Positions 42,200 through 54,076 of a stretch of DNA of 64,000 bases are shown in pieces. The position numbers and the translations under genes were made by a program. Source of the stretch: Hysterangium stoloniferum (lineage: Eukaryota; Basidiomycota; Agaricomycetes; Hysterangiales; Hysterangiaceae); contig WHVD01000009.1 of the NCBI GenBank assembly GCA_015178975.1, positions 1,426,001-1,490,000 on the forward strand, written 5' to 3'. Position 1 is the first letter of the stretch, and every line of letters begins with the position of its first letter. The notes under the pieces were generated by a model. That model had not been told where the DNA came from. It did not search any database and saw nothing but the letters and a program-made list of their open reading frames with translations.

Positions 42200-43800
42200 G
42201 GAGAACATGTGCAATAAGGGGAGACTTGAGGTTATAGGAGCGGCAATCTCTCTTAAACGATCCTTTGAATCCTTTAAAGAATGTGGAGATCATCCTTCGG
42301 ATATCAAACTTTGTGTCACTCTTCGAAGAATCTAAACTAGGTCGAGCATGATTTAGGTAAGGAGTAAATAGGTTAATCGTGTGGAGCAGTCTAGTCATAC
42401 GCCACCGTGCTTCTTCAAGAGGGATAAGTAGTTTGTGTTAGATCTTGCTGAGACCACGACAAATGGAGTCGCAAGCAGACAGAGGAGCGAATGATGGAAA
42501 TCCGGGTCAAAGGGCTGGCCAATCTCTCCTCCCCAGGCATGTAGACAATCCTCTCAGAAAAGTCCAGGAAATGGTGGAGAGCAGGGATTGGGCTATCCTA
42601 TCGCACTGCCGTACACGCAATTTCGGGTTCTGGAGATTGTGAAATTAACGATGATGAGCCCCTTATTAGCATCGAGGCGCCATCAAACAATGAAGTGGTT
42701 GGTTTTGGGTTCTGAATTAGGATTCTGATTGCCGAATCATTTTCAGACGACACGCGATGGTGTAACTGTGGACTCACTGCAGCAGTTTAATCCCGATGGA
42801 AAATATAACATTAATTCGATCAATGTTTTCTGTCAGCAATGTGACATCCTTAAATAATACATCGAGTCCATTTGCAATGCATTTGTAAGCCATGTAGCGA
42901 GAAGGGTCGGCACACGCAAATGAATCAATCTTGGTCTGTAAAGCGTCAAACGTGATATCCAATAGATTTCCATAAATGTTGCGGATCCAAGTATCCTGTG
43001 TGAAACAGCAGGAAAAAATCGATATCTGCTGGCGAATCAGTTCCATGTGTCCAGGTTGGTTTCGATCGTATCTGCATATTTCAGCTATTCTCCAACAAGA
43101 AGAACGGTAAACTTACGACCTCATCTATAATTTTAAATAGTTTTTAATCGCATTGAGATCTTCATGTGATAGGCCCCGTGCGTCATGCACTTCCTTGATA
43201 ATGGCGGAGAAACTGTCAGTAATAATACAATATGTAAAGTGGTGAGGGTGGTGGCCGATGGGGTACAGAGATATTCGCCAAGATGTGATTTCGAGGCGAC
43301 AGGATAGTAGTCACCAGGAATTTACGATCTGATTAGGGCAGTGTAGAGCATAGGAAGCATTTTACCTGGCGCATCCTCAGTATCCACCATGAAATCGATT
43401 ACATGCGCCATCTCTACTAGACTCTGCCGATCTTCGCTTCTTCGCTAGTACCAAATCGGGATGTAAAGGCGCTATAGGTCTTCGTGAGAAGGCATTTCGC
43501 CCGATCTCGGATATTACGCGGGTAAGAAGGTCTTCATTACAACGATTTCAGCATGCAATGAATGGCCTTCATCAGAGGCGAACATGCCTCAAGGGATCCA
43601 CCCCCTCTTGAACTATGGTGCTAGATTGCCGCACAGTTAGCTGTTTGTTAAGCAGTCTAGTCGTCGTCGTTTCTTCGAGCGTGTACATCAGCCTTCGGGA
43701 AACTCTTTGGTACTTGGTCACACGTTGCGTGTATAACAAGCACGTTACAACCACAATGGACATCTTGATGCCGTACAGTAGCTTTGTCCCGATCCCGAGA
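42200..43800 (-). pseudogene. X1 gene family, copy 4 (exons 2-5)
   Basis: Exon 2 end 43800-43572 (LLYGIKMS-like, then RVTKYQRVSRR), exon 3 about 43500-43125 with more frame damage than copy 7, exon 4 about 43070-42774 (IFSCCFTQDTWIRNIYGNLL, CIANGLDVLFKDVTLLTENI, IFSIGIKLLQ) with donor GTGAGT, exon 5 about 42730-42430 with the start of the shared 3' flank beyond it. The donor after exon 3 is GTAAGT. Exon 1 is replaced at about 43800 by an X5 fragment. Confidence 0.6.
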
Positions 43801-44100
43801 GAACCATTTCTTTCTATTCTTCTGCCGACTCAACGTAAAGTTCCAGAGTGGTGCGCCAGAGTTGTGCACTGTCCATATTTCTCCTCCATATCGTATATGG
43901 CACTTTCCAATAACATGGACATATTAGTGTCATCCATACAGTAGCTCCGTCCCGATATGGTCAATTGTAGTGAGTAAACGTTGTCGTGAGAATCGCGTAT
44001 ATTGGGCAAACCTGAAGCTCGGACTTCTCCTTGACGTGCTTGTAGTATACTTGAACAATTTCTTGTGACGGCGTGATCAGTTCACTGCCTCCATATCCCC
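43801..44100 (-). pseudogene. X5 scrap fused to X1 copy 4, and a shared flank
   Basis: 43940-43805 on the minus strand reads MSMLLESAIYDMEEKYGQCT, matching the LLESAIHDIKGESGKCTT of X5 at 34.2 kb, then runs in frame into X1 exon 2. 43974-44030 matches 34365-34430. So X5 and X1 are joined twice in different ways in the window. Confidence 0.5.
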
Positions 44101-45030
44101 AGTCATCCTATCGGCCCTGGGTGGTTTGGGTTTCTCCTTCCCCCCTTTCCCACTTTCAGCCAACACCGCTTCCTCAGTAACCGAGTGATAAAAGCATTGG
44201 TGGGATAACAGGATGTGACGAGGAAAGCTGCACTTGACCACAAGTATGAGTGTCGAAGTAAATATAGTAGAAGGTTCTTACACATGTCTAGTTGAACAGA
44301 ACTGGGGTAAGGGGAAGGGTAAGGAAATGACGTCTTCGAAAAAGCATTATGGGTGCACGATGAGTAAAAGGCACCAAAAGACCAAGAGGGAATGTGGGGA
44401 CTGATCTACCACTTAAATTCACAACACCTACTTGGAATTTAAAGAAAAAAGAAAAAAGGACATCAAAGTCGAAGCGACAGATATAAGAATAACTCACTCC
44501 TTCCTTAAAAGGATCGTAAAAGAATTCATATTTTCTCAGGTTGACTTTCACCTCCGAACGTCAAGCTAGGGGCATCCTCCAGCCAACGATTGACGTGTCA
44601 ACTCAACGCAAGAACCGTACTTCATCCCTTGTTTCAACACTTTAATGATCATAATGCGCATTTGATGTTGGTTGCATTTATAGGGCTTAGAGGTAAGGGT
44701 GTCGTTGCCCCCCTAGTCTCCCAACCATACACGTTCCCACCCCACTACGAGGCGTTACATCGCGATATGCCGTGCATGGTTCGGTTCACAGCAGGGAGGA
44801 TAGGACGGAAGGCAATGGTGCAGGGGTGGTATTATACTGCCAAAAAGGTACAGTGGCCAGTACAGCGGGAATTGGAGATAGGGCAAAACGGGTTGATTAT
44901 ACGTTCTTGGAGAGACCTTTCATGTTCTCTGTCTTTTGACGTTATTCTCGACCTCAATTATACCCAAAAGACTATTCATGTGTCCTTTGGTTGTCCTGTA
45001 AAGAAGAAGAGAACGCGTTAGTCAAACCAA
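44101..45030. repeat. X4 module, copy 1
   Basis: Homologous to 55640-56600 in the same orientation and to 53890-54076 inverted. Plus strand: frame 44590-45021 (143 codons) with QPYTFPPHYEALHRDMPC. Minus strand: KVNLRKYEFFYDPFKE, GTGAGT donor, intron of about 90 bp, then VVNLSGRSVPTFPLGLLVPF and APIMLFRRRHFLTL. The minus-strand reading has a splice site conserved with the second copy and seems the better coding candidate, but the plus frame is also uninterrupted. Function unknown. Confidence 0.4.
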
Positions 45031-45436
45031 TTAAAGCCAAAGATGGGGGAAAAGGGCATAATTGTGACCTACAGCGGGTGTCTGCCACTGGAATGAAGAA
45101 GGTCTGGGCCCCGCTGTCTATACGCCGTTAACACCAGCTCATGAGGGTCGTAGTCGACAAGGTACAAATACTGTGTGTGATGGGGGAGACGAAAGGAAAA
45201 GGTGCAGAAGTAGATTCAAAACAGCACGAAGGTAAAGTAGGCAGTGCAGCGGTGGAGAAAGGGACCATGGGTTTATTTCCAGTTCTTGTACAAGCACCTT
45301 TTGCGCTTTTTATTTTTATTTTTATTTTTTGGCGGCCCGGGTCGAAGCGAAACGACATCGTTGTGTGGTCCGTAATTGTCCTGCAAATAAAACGAAGGGA
45401 ACAAGCGAAGCATTATTCAACCCAATTAAAAGGTAA
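45031..45436. other. mostly unassigned; 45290-45436 shared with 56842-56975
   Basis: The block from GCGCTTTTTATTTTTATTTT to AATTAAAAGGTAAATGGTG is X3 upstream or downstream flank, present again at 56842. On the minus strand an open frame from 45358 reads MSFRFDPGRQKIKIKIKSAK. 45040-45290 is unique, with no motif recognised. Confidence 0.35.
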
Positions 45437-46150
45437 ATGGTGAATAAAACATGTGTCGGTTTGACGCACCTGCTTGTAAGCTCTGAAATCAAGCTCGGTG
45501 TCTTCGACTTTGACTTGAATCCACATTCATTGTCCTCGCTCGGACTTCACCTTGTCCTCAACAGTCTCCGTACAACCAACGTCCACGGAAGTAGTGGCCT
45601 TCTGACACTCGTCGCATTATTGATAGGCTTCATATCGAACCACACCCTTCTACTCTCCAACTCTCCCACTCTCTTCAAACCTAAACTTGTCCGTTCAAAG
45701 TCCGCGACGATGTCTATTTCCACGAACCTCATCGAGGAATCGCTGACCCAGTGTTGCTTGCGAGCTAACTGATTGAGTGAACGACGCCTCGAACGTCGAT
45801 GGGACTGATTGCTTTGGCGGTCGAGGAAGAGGTGCAGAATCCTGTTGCGGAGGCTTACGATCCCATTCAGTGGAAGTGCCAGCGAGAGAGCTTCTGGGTG
45901 TCGACATCCATTGGCGGGCTGGGATATTCAAGGTAAATGGCATGCCTGTAACATCTTGTCTTGTCGCATCTGCTCCATCTCTTTCTCATTATCCTCCTCT
46001 GCACCTTACCGAGGTTTCGACGAGACACGGTGCTTAAATGAAAGAGCTTATCGTACGTTGTCAACGACGAACATGTTCTGTGACTGCGACGGGACTTGTG
46101 GATATTCCAGTTGAACGGGATGTTTGCACCTTTCTGCTTCCGTTTTCTCA
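45437..46150 (-). pseudogene. X3 gene module, copy 3
   Basis: 45943-45437 on the minus strand holds the X3 frame (QHWVSDSSMRFVEIDIVADF, LESRRVWFDMKPINNATSV). The plus strand is also open from 45437 to 45772 (MVNKTCVGLTHLLVSSEIKL). To 46150 follows the CxC module with CDCDGTCGYSS-type sequence. Reading frame not settled. Confidence 0.4.
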
Positions 46151-46900
46151 TTCTCTAGGCTTTCGCGAATATCTGCCACGAGGGCAGAGAGCTGGACACC
46201 TTTCATGACACTCCTCCTGTGGACATGTTAGGAAGATTAGAAAAACAATGTATCTCATGAGTTTCTGCGTATGGCAGTGTCCCCGCTATCGGACATATTG
46301 GGCTGTAAAATATCACTGTGGGATAATGTAGGTTAAGTCTAAGAAATAAATTTTAGTCCGTCAACATAAGGATTGAGGGAGACGTCTCCAGAAGAATAAC
46401 GATAGTCTTGTTCAGCCGTCATGGTGCAGTGTTTGAAAAGGCTTAGGCTTTGGGCATGAACTCAACTCGTCACCATACCATGTCGAATGCGAGGCGCGAT
46501 AAGACGTGCCTGCCAAATTACAGAGATAGAGAAAAGATGAAAGTCAGTGTCAATAGCGTGAATTCAACACGTCAACCAAAACGCAAATCTGGCGAGTCGG
46601 CAGGGAACTGGAGGCTGCCAGCCTCTGCGCAGATCTTAGTCAGGCTGGATCTGGCTGTGTGACCTTGTAGTCTGTGCGGGATTCTAAGCAGAGCGCCGCC
46701 AGCCTGACACCTGGGTACACCAGGATCGACAAGTCGACTGGACGCCAGCTCAGGGCTTGAGTAGCCGGGATCGGGTAACCAAGGACCTAGCGGACAGGCA
46801 TGATCAGGATTTTCGGATTTATCCGACACTTCTACCTCCAATTTCTCCGCATACTAGCACGGTTCTCTATGCAGACATTATGGCTATGGATGTACCCAAG
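46151..46900 (+). repeat. shared flank and dispersed module R1, copy 4
   Basis: 46151-46330 matches 41055-41215 (GTCTGCCAC..GGCAG..GAGCTGGA). From about 46600 R1 features appear: CGCCAGCCTGACACCTGGG, GGATTTATCCGACACTTC, TTTCTCCGCATACTAGCACGG and TGCAGACATTATGGCTATGG. It then joins module X6 at about 46895. Confidence 0.5.
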
Positions 46901-47840
46901 AAGGGACTAAAACCCTCGTTGAAACCCGGGAGCTGGTAGCCAAGCGATATAGACATATCGGTCAGTATATCCAACACCTTGAACTGGGTATCCGTGATGT
47001 AGTGATGAAGGATGACTAATAATAATGTTTGCGCGGCGGTGTTGACATCGGTGCTGTGGCAGTAATGTGAGTATGGTGGAGGAGGTGGCAATGGGAGAAA
47101 GAAGGGTGGATACACATACTGAGCGTTTGAGATGTTGCCTGTGAAAATCCGAGTAGAAATGGAAATAATGCCGGGAATGATGGATAGCATGAAGTTCAAC
47201 TGTGTCATCAACAGACACTGTCAGAGTGATCCCCTTAGGACCATGATGGGTCTGGTGAAACTGTGGGGCTTCATTGTTGTTGTAGAAGTGATGATGTTAT
47301 TCAAGTGCTTGGATTCGGTGGTAGTGGAGAATAAACCTGGGGTGGGAAGGAACGAGGTTATACCAAGGGCGATATTATAGCGCTAAAAATATCATCGATT
47401 GTATTAGGAACCATGCATCCGAACTTGGAAGATCAAGAAATGCTGGGCAGTTTGTATAGATATTTATTCAGGCGATGAATAGTGATTGTCGAGTGTCCCG
47501 CACAGCCTGACGCATTTTCTTAAGATAGATCTAGCTATAAATTTCCATTTCGTTTCTATTAAAAAATAGTATGGGTTGGTTTAATGTCAATGAACAAACT
47601 ACAATGGCTCAATCAGCTTGTAATGAATTACTTGTACCAATCAATGTGTCAGTCAGTGAATCACTTCTTACATAATAGGTTGGGTGATAGGTTGGGTGTA
47701 CGTGGGTTAAATCAGGCATCAGCCCACAGTTAAAGTACAAATCGGTAAACCTTTGTTTTTCATTTTGACATCAGCGGAATGACAATAATTCTGAATTATT
47801 CATGGACAAAAATAAGGGTATTTATCTTTATTGTGTTAGC
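46895..47840 (-). repeat. X6 module, copy 1 (hypothetical membrane protein, broken)
   Basis: Homologous over about 950 bp to 63030-64000 in the same orientation. On the minus strand it encodes MKPHSFTRPIMVL, a stop, LNFMLSIIPGIISISTRIFT, GNISNAQYVYPPFF, a Pro run, and FKVLDILTDMSISLGYQLPG, FNEGFSPFL. 47480-47840 is the non-coding upstream part, with CACTATTCATCGCC and a TATTTTTTAATAG stretch common to both copies. Confidence 0.5.
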
Positions 47841-48404
47841 TGTAATGAAACCATATCGGCCGATACCCTCCACAACCTCTATTTGGCCAAAGACCAGACG
47901 GTTGAGAAACGAAGCGTCGGTATCGCCTGTTTTAAGCGTTGAAAGCATGCTTCTTAATGGCGCTCAATTTGACAGGGGTGCCCTGGGGACCCATGATAGG
48001 CAAGTCGCTAATGCTCAGTGTCGGTCATGGGAGGCCGTGGGCTGTGGTACGTGACTCGTATGGTATTTTGAGCCGATTTTCGGACGTCTCGGGGATCAAA
48101 TTCTGTATTTACCCCTGCTTTTTGAATTGTGGTTTTAATATGGAAACATCGTCTCTACTTTTAGCTTGGGTTCGAAACAGCCGAAATACATGTCACAAGT
48201 ATAATGACGAGAAACATGTATTGGTGTTTATATCTGGGAGACCGAGTAAATGCGTTGACTACCTTCCTTCCTTCCTTCTTGACTGGCGTAGTGGTAGGGT
48301 CTATGGCATCGGTAGTGCATTGACTTGGTATACATTAAACCTGTGACACGACATCAGGTGGGGCTAAAGATTGCGGACGTTGCATTCGATCAAATGGCAT
48401 GGTG
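47841..48404 (+). CDS. unassigned open frame of about 130 codons
   Basis: From ATG 47957 a frame reads MALNLTGVPWGPMIGKSLML and continues to a stop at 48344, including CHKYNDEKHVLVFISGRPSK and LDWRSGRVYGIGSALTWYTL. No homologue elsewhere in the window and no domain recognised. The sequence lies just outside the left end of the large inverted repeat. It could be chance. Confidence 0.2.
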
Positions 48405-48739
48405 GGGGGCGATCCCCGCGGAAGCGCTTCGTTGGGAGATATATTAACTGATACATTAAAAATTTATATTCCTAGTCAAACATGCGCTCGATTATTATTG
48501 GGTAGCTTCAATCCATCCACAGATTTGTTGGGTATATGCGCTTTGCATATTAATTGCGTGGATTATTCATAACAAGGTGGTCAAAGACGGCCTTGGGAGG
48601 TTTTACCAGCGTGAACCATCGATATCGAGATGAGATAGGCAATTGTGTACGAGAATGCGAAAGGGAAAGGTAGGCGGGTAGCGACGGGCGCTGTTTCTGT
48701 AGGAACGCTACCAACGTTTGTACAGTTCAATTTTAAGCG

Positions 48740-49060
48740 ACTCCGAAATGGATGCTTACTCGTCACTTGTCACCATTCTCTTGCCCCGACAAATAGAGTC
48801 GCAAGCAGACAGAGGAGCGAATGTACGTCGTGCATCAAAATACCCAAGGTCGTCGTCCAACTCTCCTCTCCATGCATCGCAGAAAGGTCCTGGAAGTCGT
48901 GGAGAGCAGGGTTTGAGCTATTCGTTCGCACTGCCGTGCACGCAATGTCAGGTTCTGGATATTGTGAATTTAACGACAGTAACCTCCGTATTAGCCTCGA
49001 GGCGTCATGAAACAATAAATGGGCTGATTTTGGGTTCTGAACTAGTCTTCTGATAACCGA
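48740..49060 (-). pseudogene. X1 gene family, fragment 8 (exon 5 only)
   Basis: CGACAAATAGAGTCGCAAGC with its flanks and the minus-strand coding LIRRLLSLNSQYPEPDIACT, AVRTNSSNPALHDFQDLS match exon 5 of copies 1, 4 and 7. It lies in the left arm only. Confidence 0.6.
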
Positions 49061-49379
49061 ATAATTTGAGACGACAGGAACAATGTTGTTATGACAAAAA
49101 CCGGCAATGCTCATACGCGGGAACACTTCCAGATCGTATATCGGACTAGACCACCCGCTTATATTTTCCCTTTCATCGTACGAGCTCATTTTTCACCCAC
49201 ACGCATATATATGTATGCGATGCTATTAAATGCAACCTCAGTCGTTTCCCTACAGCCCCGCTGGGCAACGGCTGAGTCTTGGGCGTCCGCTGCTCCTCTT
49301 TTATTCTAGCTCGGTCCAATTTTGTCAGTTGTGCTGTCTTTGTTTGTCCTGTAAACAAAACAAGGAGAAGAAGTGAAGC

Positions 49380-49955
49380 ATTGGCCAACCCAATCAAAGC
49401 CAAACCATGAAGACTAAACATCCATAGACCTGACGAACCAACTTGGGAGCTCCCAAATCAAGCTCGGCCTCTTCCACTTTTATTTCATTTCCTTCCCATC
49501 CACATTCAATGTCCTCTCCCTTGTCACGCTCGTCGCACTATGAATAGGCTCCATCTTGGACAACGTCCTCCTCTCCCAACCCAACCTCCCCAAACCCAAA
49601 CCCAAACCCAAACCCAAAGCTGTCCCTTCAAAGTCCGCGACGATATCTATTTCCACGAACCTTATCGAGAAATCACTGACCCGGTTTTGCTTGCAAGCTA
49701 ACTTGTACGTCGAGGCATTACAGCAGACTGCATCGGTTGTAACGGCGTACTTCGTGGGACGCCAACAACGCCTCGAATCTCGCTGGGACTGATTGCTTTG
49801 GCGTTTGAGGACAGGGTGTAGGATCCTGTTGATGAGGCCTATGATCCCCTTTAGTGGAAGTGACGAGCGAGTCAGCTTCTGGTTTTCGATATCCATGGAC
49901 AGCTGCGGCAACTGTGATGCTTCCTCTAAATATTCATAATAAATGGCATGCACAT
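49380..49955 (-). pseudogene. X3 gene module, copy 4 (longest frame)
   Basis: A frame of 157 codons, 49953-49480: MHAIYYEYLEEASQLPQLSM, SLPLKGIIGLINRILHPVLK, YAVTTDAVCCNASTYKLACK, FSIRFVEIDIVADFEG, a GLGLGLGLG run, and MEPIHSATSVTRERTLNVDG, ending KEMK. The GL run corresponds to CCAAACCCAAACCCAAACCC on the plus strand, a small local expansion. The uninterrupted frame is the best argument that X3 is translated from this strand. Confidence 0.45.
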
Positions 49956-50099
49956 ACCCTCTTGTCTTGTTGCATCTGTTTCATCTGTGGGTAAATAAAA
50001 GAGCTTCTGGGACTTTGTCAACTATGAGCAGGGGCTGTAACTGCGACGGTACTGTTGGGAATTTTCTTGTTCAGCCGTCATGGTGCAGTGTTTGGCAAG

Positions 50100-50525
50100 G
50101 CTTAGAGGTTGGGCATGGCCTCGAACTCATCAACATACCTTATCGAAGGCGACGCACAAGAAGACTTGCCCATGCTGCGTGACCCTGGTGGCAGGCTGTG
50201 TGACCCTTGCTGTGGAATTCTACGCAAAGCCGTCAGCCTGATGCCTGGATGGCTCAGACACGATCAGTCGACTGGCTCAGGACTTAGGCAGTGGGGATCG
50301 GGCAAGCTGGCATCTATTCAGGCCGACACAGCCGATAATGATATTCGGTTTCTCCCCATACTTTTACCAAACCGTGCCTCCAATTTCTCCCCGTACTAGC
50401 ACGGCTCCCCATGCAAACATTATGAGTATGGATTTACCCTCAAGTGATCGAACCTTATAATCCTTTATGAATTTAAAGAGTTTATTCCCCAACGGAACGG
50501 TCGATTGTCTAAGGGTGCTTAGAGG
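50100..50525 (+). repeat. dispersed module R1, copy 5 (left palindrome arm)
   Basis: Open frame 50109-50399 (MGMASNSSTYLIEGDAQEDL, LPMLRDPGGRLCDPCCGIL, ending NRASNFSPY). The same frame is on the minus strand at 52793-52503. No signal peptide or membrane segment. Two Cys pairs (CDPCC). Confidence 0.6.
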
Positions 50526-51412
50526 TATCCGCCAAGGTGTGATAGGAATATCGAGGCGACAGCATAGCAGTCACCAAGAAGTTGCGGGGAACCGTTTTAG
50601 CTGGCTAATCCTCAGTAAACACCATGAGATCGATTACATGCGCCAGCACTACTATGACTCTGCCGATCTTCGCTTCTTCACTGGTGCCAAGGCCGGATAT
50701 AAAGGCGGTATACATATTTATGAGAAGCCATTTCCCGGATATCCGATTTTACACGGGTAAGATGGCCTCCTTTAAAATAATTTTAGCATGCAATGGATGG
50801 CGTTTACCAGAACGAACATGCCTCAAGAGATCCACCCCCTCTTTAACAATTATGCTCAATTGCCCCACTGTTAGCTGTTTTTTAAGCAACCTATTCCTTG
50901 TCTTTTCCCCCTCGCCTGTGTCTATGAGCCTTACAACACCATCCACACGTCGTGTGTTGAAGAAGCACTTCCCAACCAACATGGGGATCTTGGTGCCGTA
51001 CAGGAGCTTCGTCCGATCCGCTCCATTGCCAGACCACAAAGATAACCGGGGCCGATTTCAACTTCCGTTCAATGACGAATAGCAGGTTTGATCCAGCTAC
51101 TCGTGGCGTCTCTCTCAATGTCGGACATGCCTTGCTCGATCCCTAATGAATCTAGCAAGCCCTGCGGCGGCTCTAGGCCAGTTGCAAAACCACGGCACTA
51201 AACAAACAAAAAGTCCCACACATTGGAATCGATGCTCGAAACAGAAGATTGACGTACCAGTTGCTGAACCCATGAATCAAACACTTTCTTGTTGATCGGT
51301 ACATGCTCGTCACGACCTGGTCTGTAATAACAGACGCCGTGATCCTCTCTATTACATGCCACTTGTCTCTGGAGTATATCCTGAAAATGACTTTCGAGCA
51401 CTCCGATCCTGT
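50526..51412 (-). pseudogene. X1 gene family, copy 5 (exons 1-3, left palindrome arm)
   Basis: Minus strand: exon 1 part at about 51412-51255 (VLESHFQDILQRQVACNRED, VFDSWVQQLVR), intron, exon 2 at about 51200-50820 (LLDSLGIEQGMSDIERDAT-like, LLYGTKIPMLVGKCFFNTRR, LLKKQLTVGQLSIIVKEGVD, LLRHVRSG), exon 3 at about 50755-50530. The first codons of exon 1 lie across the palindrome centre and are missing. Confidence 0.55.
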
Positions 51413-51439
51413 TACGGATGAATGTTTATTGACAAGAAA

Positions 51440-52440
51440 TACACCCCCATTGATCTCACCTACTGCCCTGGAATCTCAACGGATCACACTCCCCGAAAAG
51501 TCATTTTCAGGATATACTTCAGAGACTATGGGGGTGTAATAGAGAGGGTCATGGGCTCTGTTACCACAGACCAGGTCACGAGCATGTATCAATCACCAAG
51601 GACGTATTTGATTCATGGGTTCAGCAACTGGTATGTTAAGTTTTTGTTTTAAGAATCGACTCCAATGTGTCGGACTGTTTTTTCGTTGAGTGCTGTGGTT
51701 TTGCAACTTGCCTGGAGCCGCCACAAGGCTTGCTGGATTCATCAGGAATTGGGCAAGGCATGTCCAACATTGAGAGAGAAGCCATGACTAGGTGGTTCGC
51801 ACCTGTCATTCGTAATCCAACAAACGTTGAAGTCGGCTCCGGTTACTTTTGTGGTCTGGGAATGGAGCAGATCGGGACAAAGCTACTGTACGGCACCAAG
51901 TTATCCATTTTGGTCGGGAAGTCCTTCTTCAACACACGACATGTGGAGGAGCACCAAAGGAGGGTTGTAAGGCTGACAGACACAGGTGAGGGGGGAAAGA
52001 CAAGGAATAGACTGCTTGAAAAACAGTTAACAGTGGGGCAATTGAGCATAATTGTTAAAGAGGGGGTGGATCTCTTGAGGCATGTTCGCTTCTGGTAAAC
52101 GACATCCATTGCATGCTCAAATCATGTTGAAGAAGGCCGTCTTACCCGCGTAAAATCTGATATCGGGGGAAATGGCTTCTCATAAATATGTATACCTCCT
52201 TTATACCAGGCTTGGCACTAGCGAAGAAGCGAAGATCGGCAGAGTCATAGTAGTGATGGTGCATGTAATCGATCTCATGGTGTTTATCGAGGATTCGCCA
52301 GCTAAAATGGTTCCCCACAACTTCCTGGTGACTGCTATGCTGTCGCCTCGATATTCCTATCACACCTTGGCGGATACCTCTAAGCACCCTTAGACAATCG
52401 ACCGTTCCGTTGGGGAATAAACTCTTTAAATTCATAAAGG
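51440..52440 (+). pseudogene. X1 gene family, copy 6 (exons 1-3, right palindrome arm)
   Basis: Exon 1 is frameshifted (LISPTALESQRI-like coding then RIYFRDYGGVIERVMGS in another frame; VFDSWVQQL at about 51607). Exon 2 is a clean frame 51667-52098 (143 codons): LLDSSGIGQGMSNIEREAMT, RWFAPVIRNPTNVEVGSGYF, KLLYGTKLSILVGKSFFNTR, VVRLTDTGEGGKTRNRLLEK, QLTVGQLSIIVKEGVDLLRH. Exon 3 starts at about 52170 (VIVVMVHVIDLMVFIEDSPA) and is cut at about 52400 by R1. Confidence 0.6.
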
Positions 52441-53000
52441 ATTATAAGGTTCGATCACTTGAGGGTAAATCCATACTCATAATGTTTGCATGGGGAGCCG
52501 TGCTAGTACGGGGAGAAATTGGAGGCACGGTTTGGTAAAAGTATGGGGAGAAACCGAATATCATTATCGGCTGTGTCGGCCTGAATAGATGCCAGCTTGC
52601 CCGATCCCCACTGCCTAAGTCCTGAGCCAGTCGACTGATCGTGTCTGAGCCATCCAGGCATCAGGCTGACGGCTTTGCGTAGAATTCCACAGCAAGGGTC
52701 ACACAGCCTGCCACCAGGGTCACGCAGCATGGGCAAGTCTTCTTGTGCGTCGCCTTCGATAAGGTATGTTGATGAGTTCGAGGCCATGCCCAACCTCTAA
52801 GCCTTGCCAAACACTGCACCATGACGGCTGAACAAGAAAATTCCCAACAGTACCGTCGCAGTTACAGCCCCTGCTCATAGTTGACAAAGTCCCAGCAGCT
52901 CTTTCGTTTGCCCACTGTGTCTTGTCGAAACCCACGCAAGGTCTAGAGATGGAGACTAAGAAAGAGATGCAACAGATGAAACAAGACAAGAGGGTACGGG
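52441..53000 (-). repeat. dispersed module R1, copy 6, and CxC module (right arm)
   Basis: Frame 52793-52503 is identical in protein sequence to that of copy 5. Upstream on the minus strand, 53097-52720 (125 codons) encodes STMSRGCNCDGTVGNFLVQP followed by SWCSVWQGLEVGH, in the same order as in the left arm. Confidence 0.65.
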
Positions 53001-53889
53001 CATGCCATTTACTTTGAATATTTAAAGGAAGCATCACAGTTGCCGCAACTGTCCATGGATGTCGACAACCAGAAGCTTTCTCGCTCGTCACGTCCACTGC
53101 AGGGGATCATAAGCCTCGTCAACAGGAGCACCCTGTCCTCAAACGCCAAAGCAATCAGTCCCAAGTGGAAGGAGGCCGATCTTGATTTGGGAGCTCCCAA
53201 GGGGGTGTGTCAGGTCGATGGATGTTTTGTCTTCATGGTTTGGCTTTGATTGGGTTGGCTAATGCTTCACTTCTCCTCCTCGTTTTATTTACAGGACAAT
53301 GAAAGACAGCACAACTGACAAAATTGGACTGAGCTAGACGAGAAGAGGGGCAGCGGATTCCCAAGACTCAGTCGCTGGATAGTGTGGCTGTAGGGAAACG
53401 ACTGAGGTTGCACTCCATAGCATCGCATACATATATACGCGTGTGGGTGAAAAACGTGCTCGTACGATGAAAGGAAAAATATAAGCGGATAGTCTACTAA
53501 TATACGATCTGGGTGTTCCCGCGTTTGGGGTATGAGCATTACCGGTTTTTGTCACAACAACATTGTTTTCCCCATCACACACAGTATTTGTACCTTGTCG
53601 GCTAAGACCCACATGAGCTGGTTTCGACTGTGTATCAAAGGCGGGGACGCAGTGCGTCTGGTACCGTAGAAAATAGTGGTGCGATAGCTGTAAAGAAGAT
53701 GAATTCTATGTGAAAGACGGTGAAATTGCCTGTAAGCAGGTGCGAAGAATCGATCGATGGGTTTTCTTGCATTGTGGGCTTTCATTGGGTTGATTAATGC
53801 GTCCCTTTGCTTCGTTTCCTTAATAGGAGAATCAAAGAGCGCATGAACAGTCTCTTGTTTAGAGTCGAGGTCAAGATGAACGCAATATA

Positions 53890-54076
53890 TATATATATGA
53901 AAGGTCTGTACAAGAACGTAAAAATAACCCATTATCCACCATTTCCAATTCCCGCTGTACTTACCACTGGAACATTTTGGCGGCCTAATGCCACCCCTGT
54001 GCCATTGCGCTCCATCCTATCATCTCTGCTGGGAACTGAAAACATACACCATGTATGCCCATATGACGGCTCTTAG
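53890..54076 (+). pseudogene. X4 module, short copy 2 in the right arm
   Basis: The frame reading PPFPIPAVLTTGTFWRPNAT and PVPLRSILSSLLGTENIHHV matches the minus-strand reading of X4 at 56496-56095 (IPDVLTSVFFWRPNAPPWHY). Preceded by a TATATATATATATA run at 53889. Confidence 0.45.

Noticed and set aside
48281-48390. A TGGCGTAGTGGTAGGG string like a tRNA A box, with TTCGATC about 100 bp later
   Set aside because: No cloverleaf can be folded, the B-box match is poor and the spacing is too long for a tRNA; a tRNA-derived SINE is possible but unsupported.
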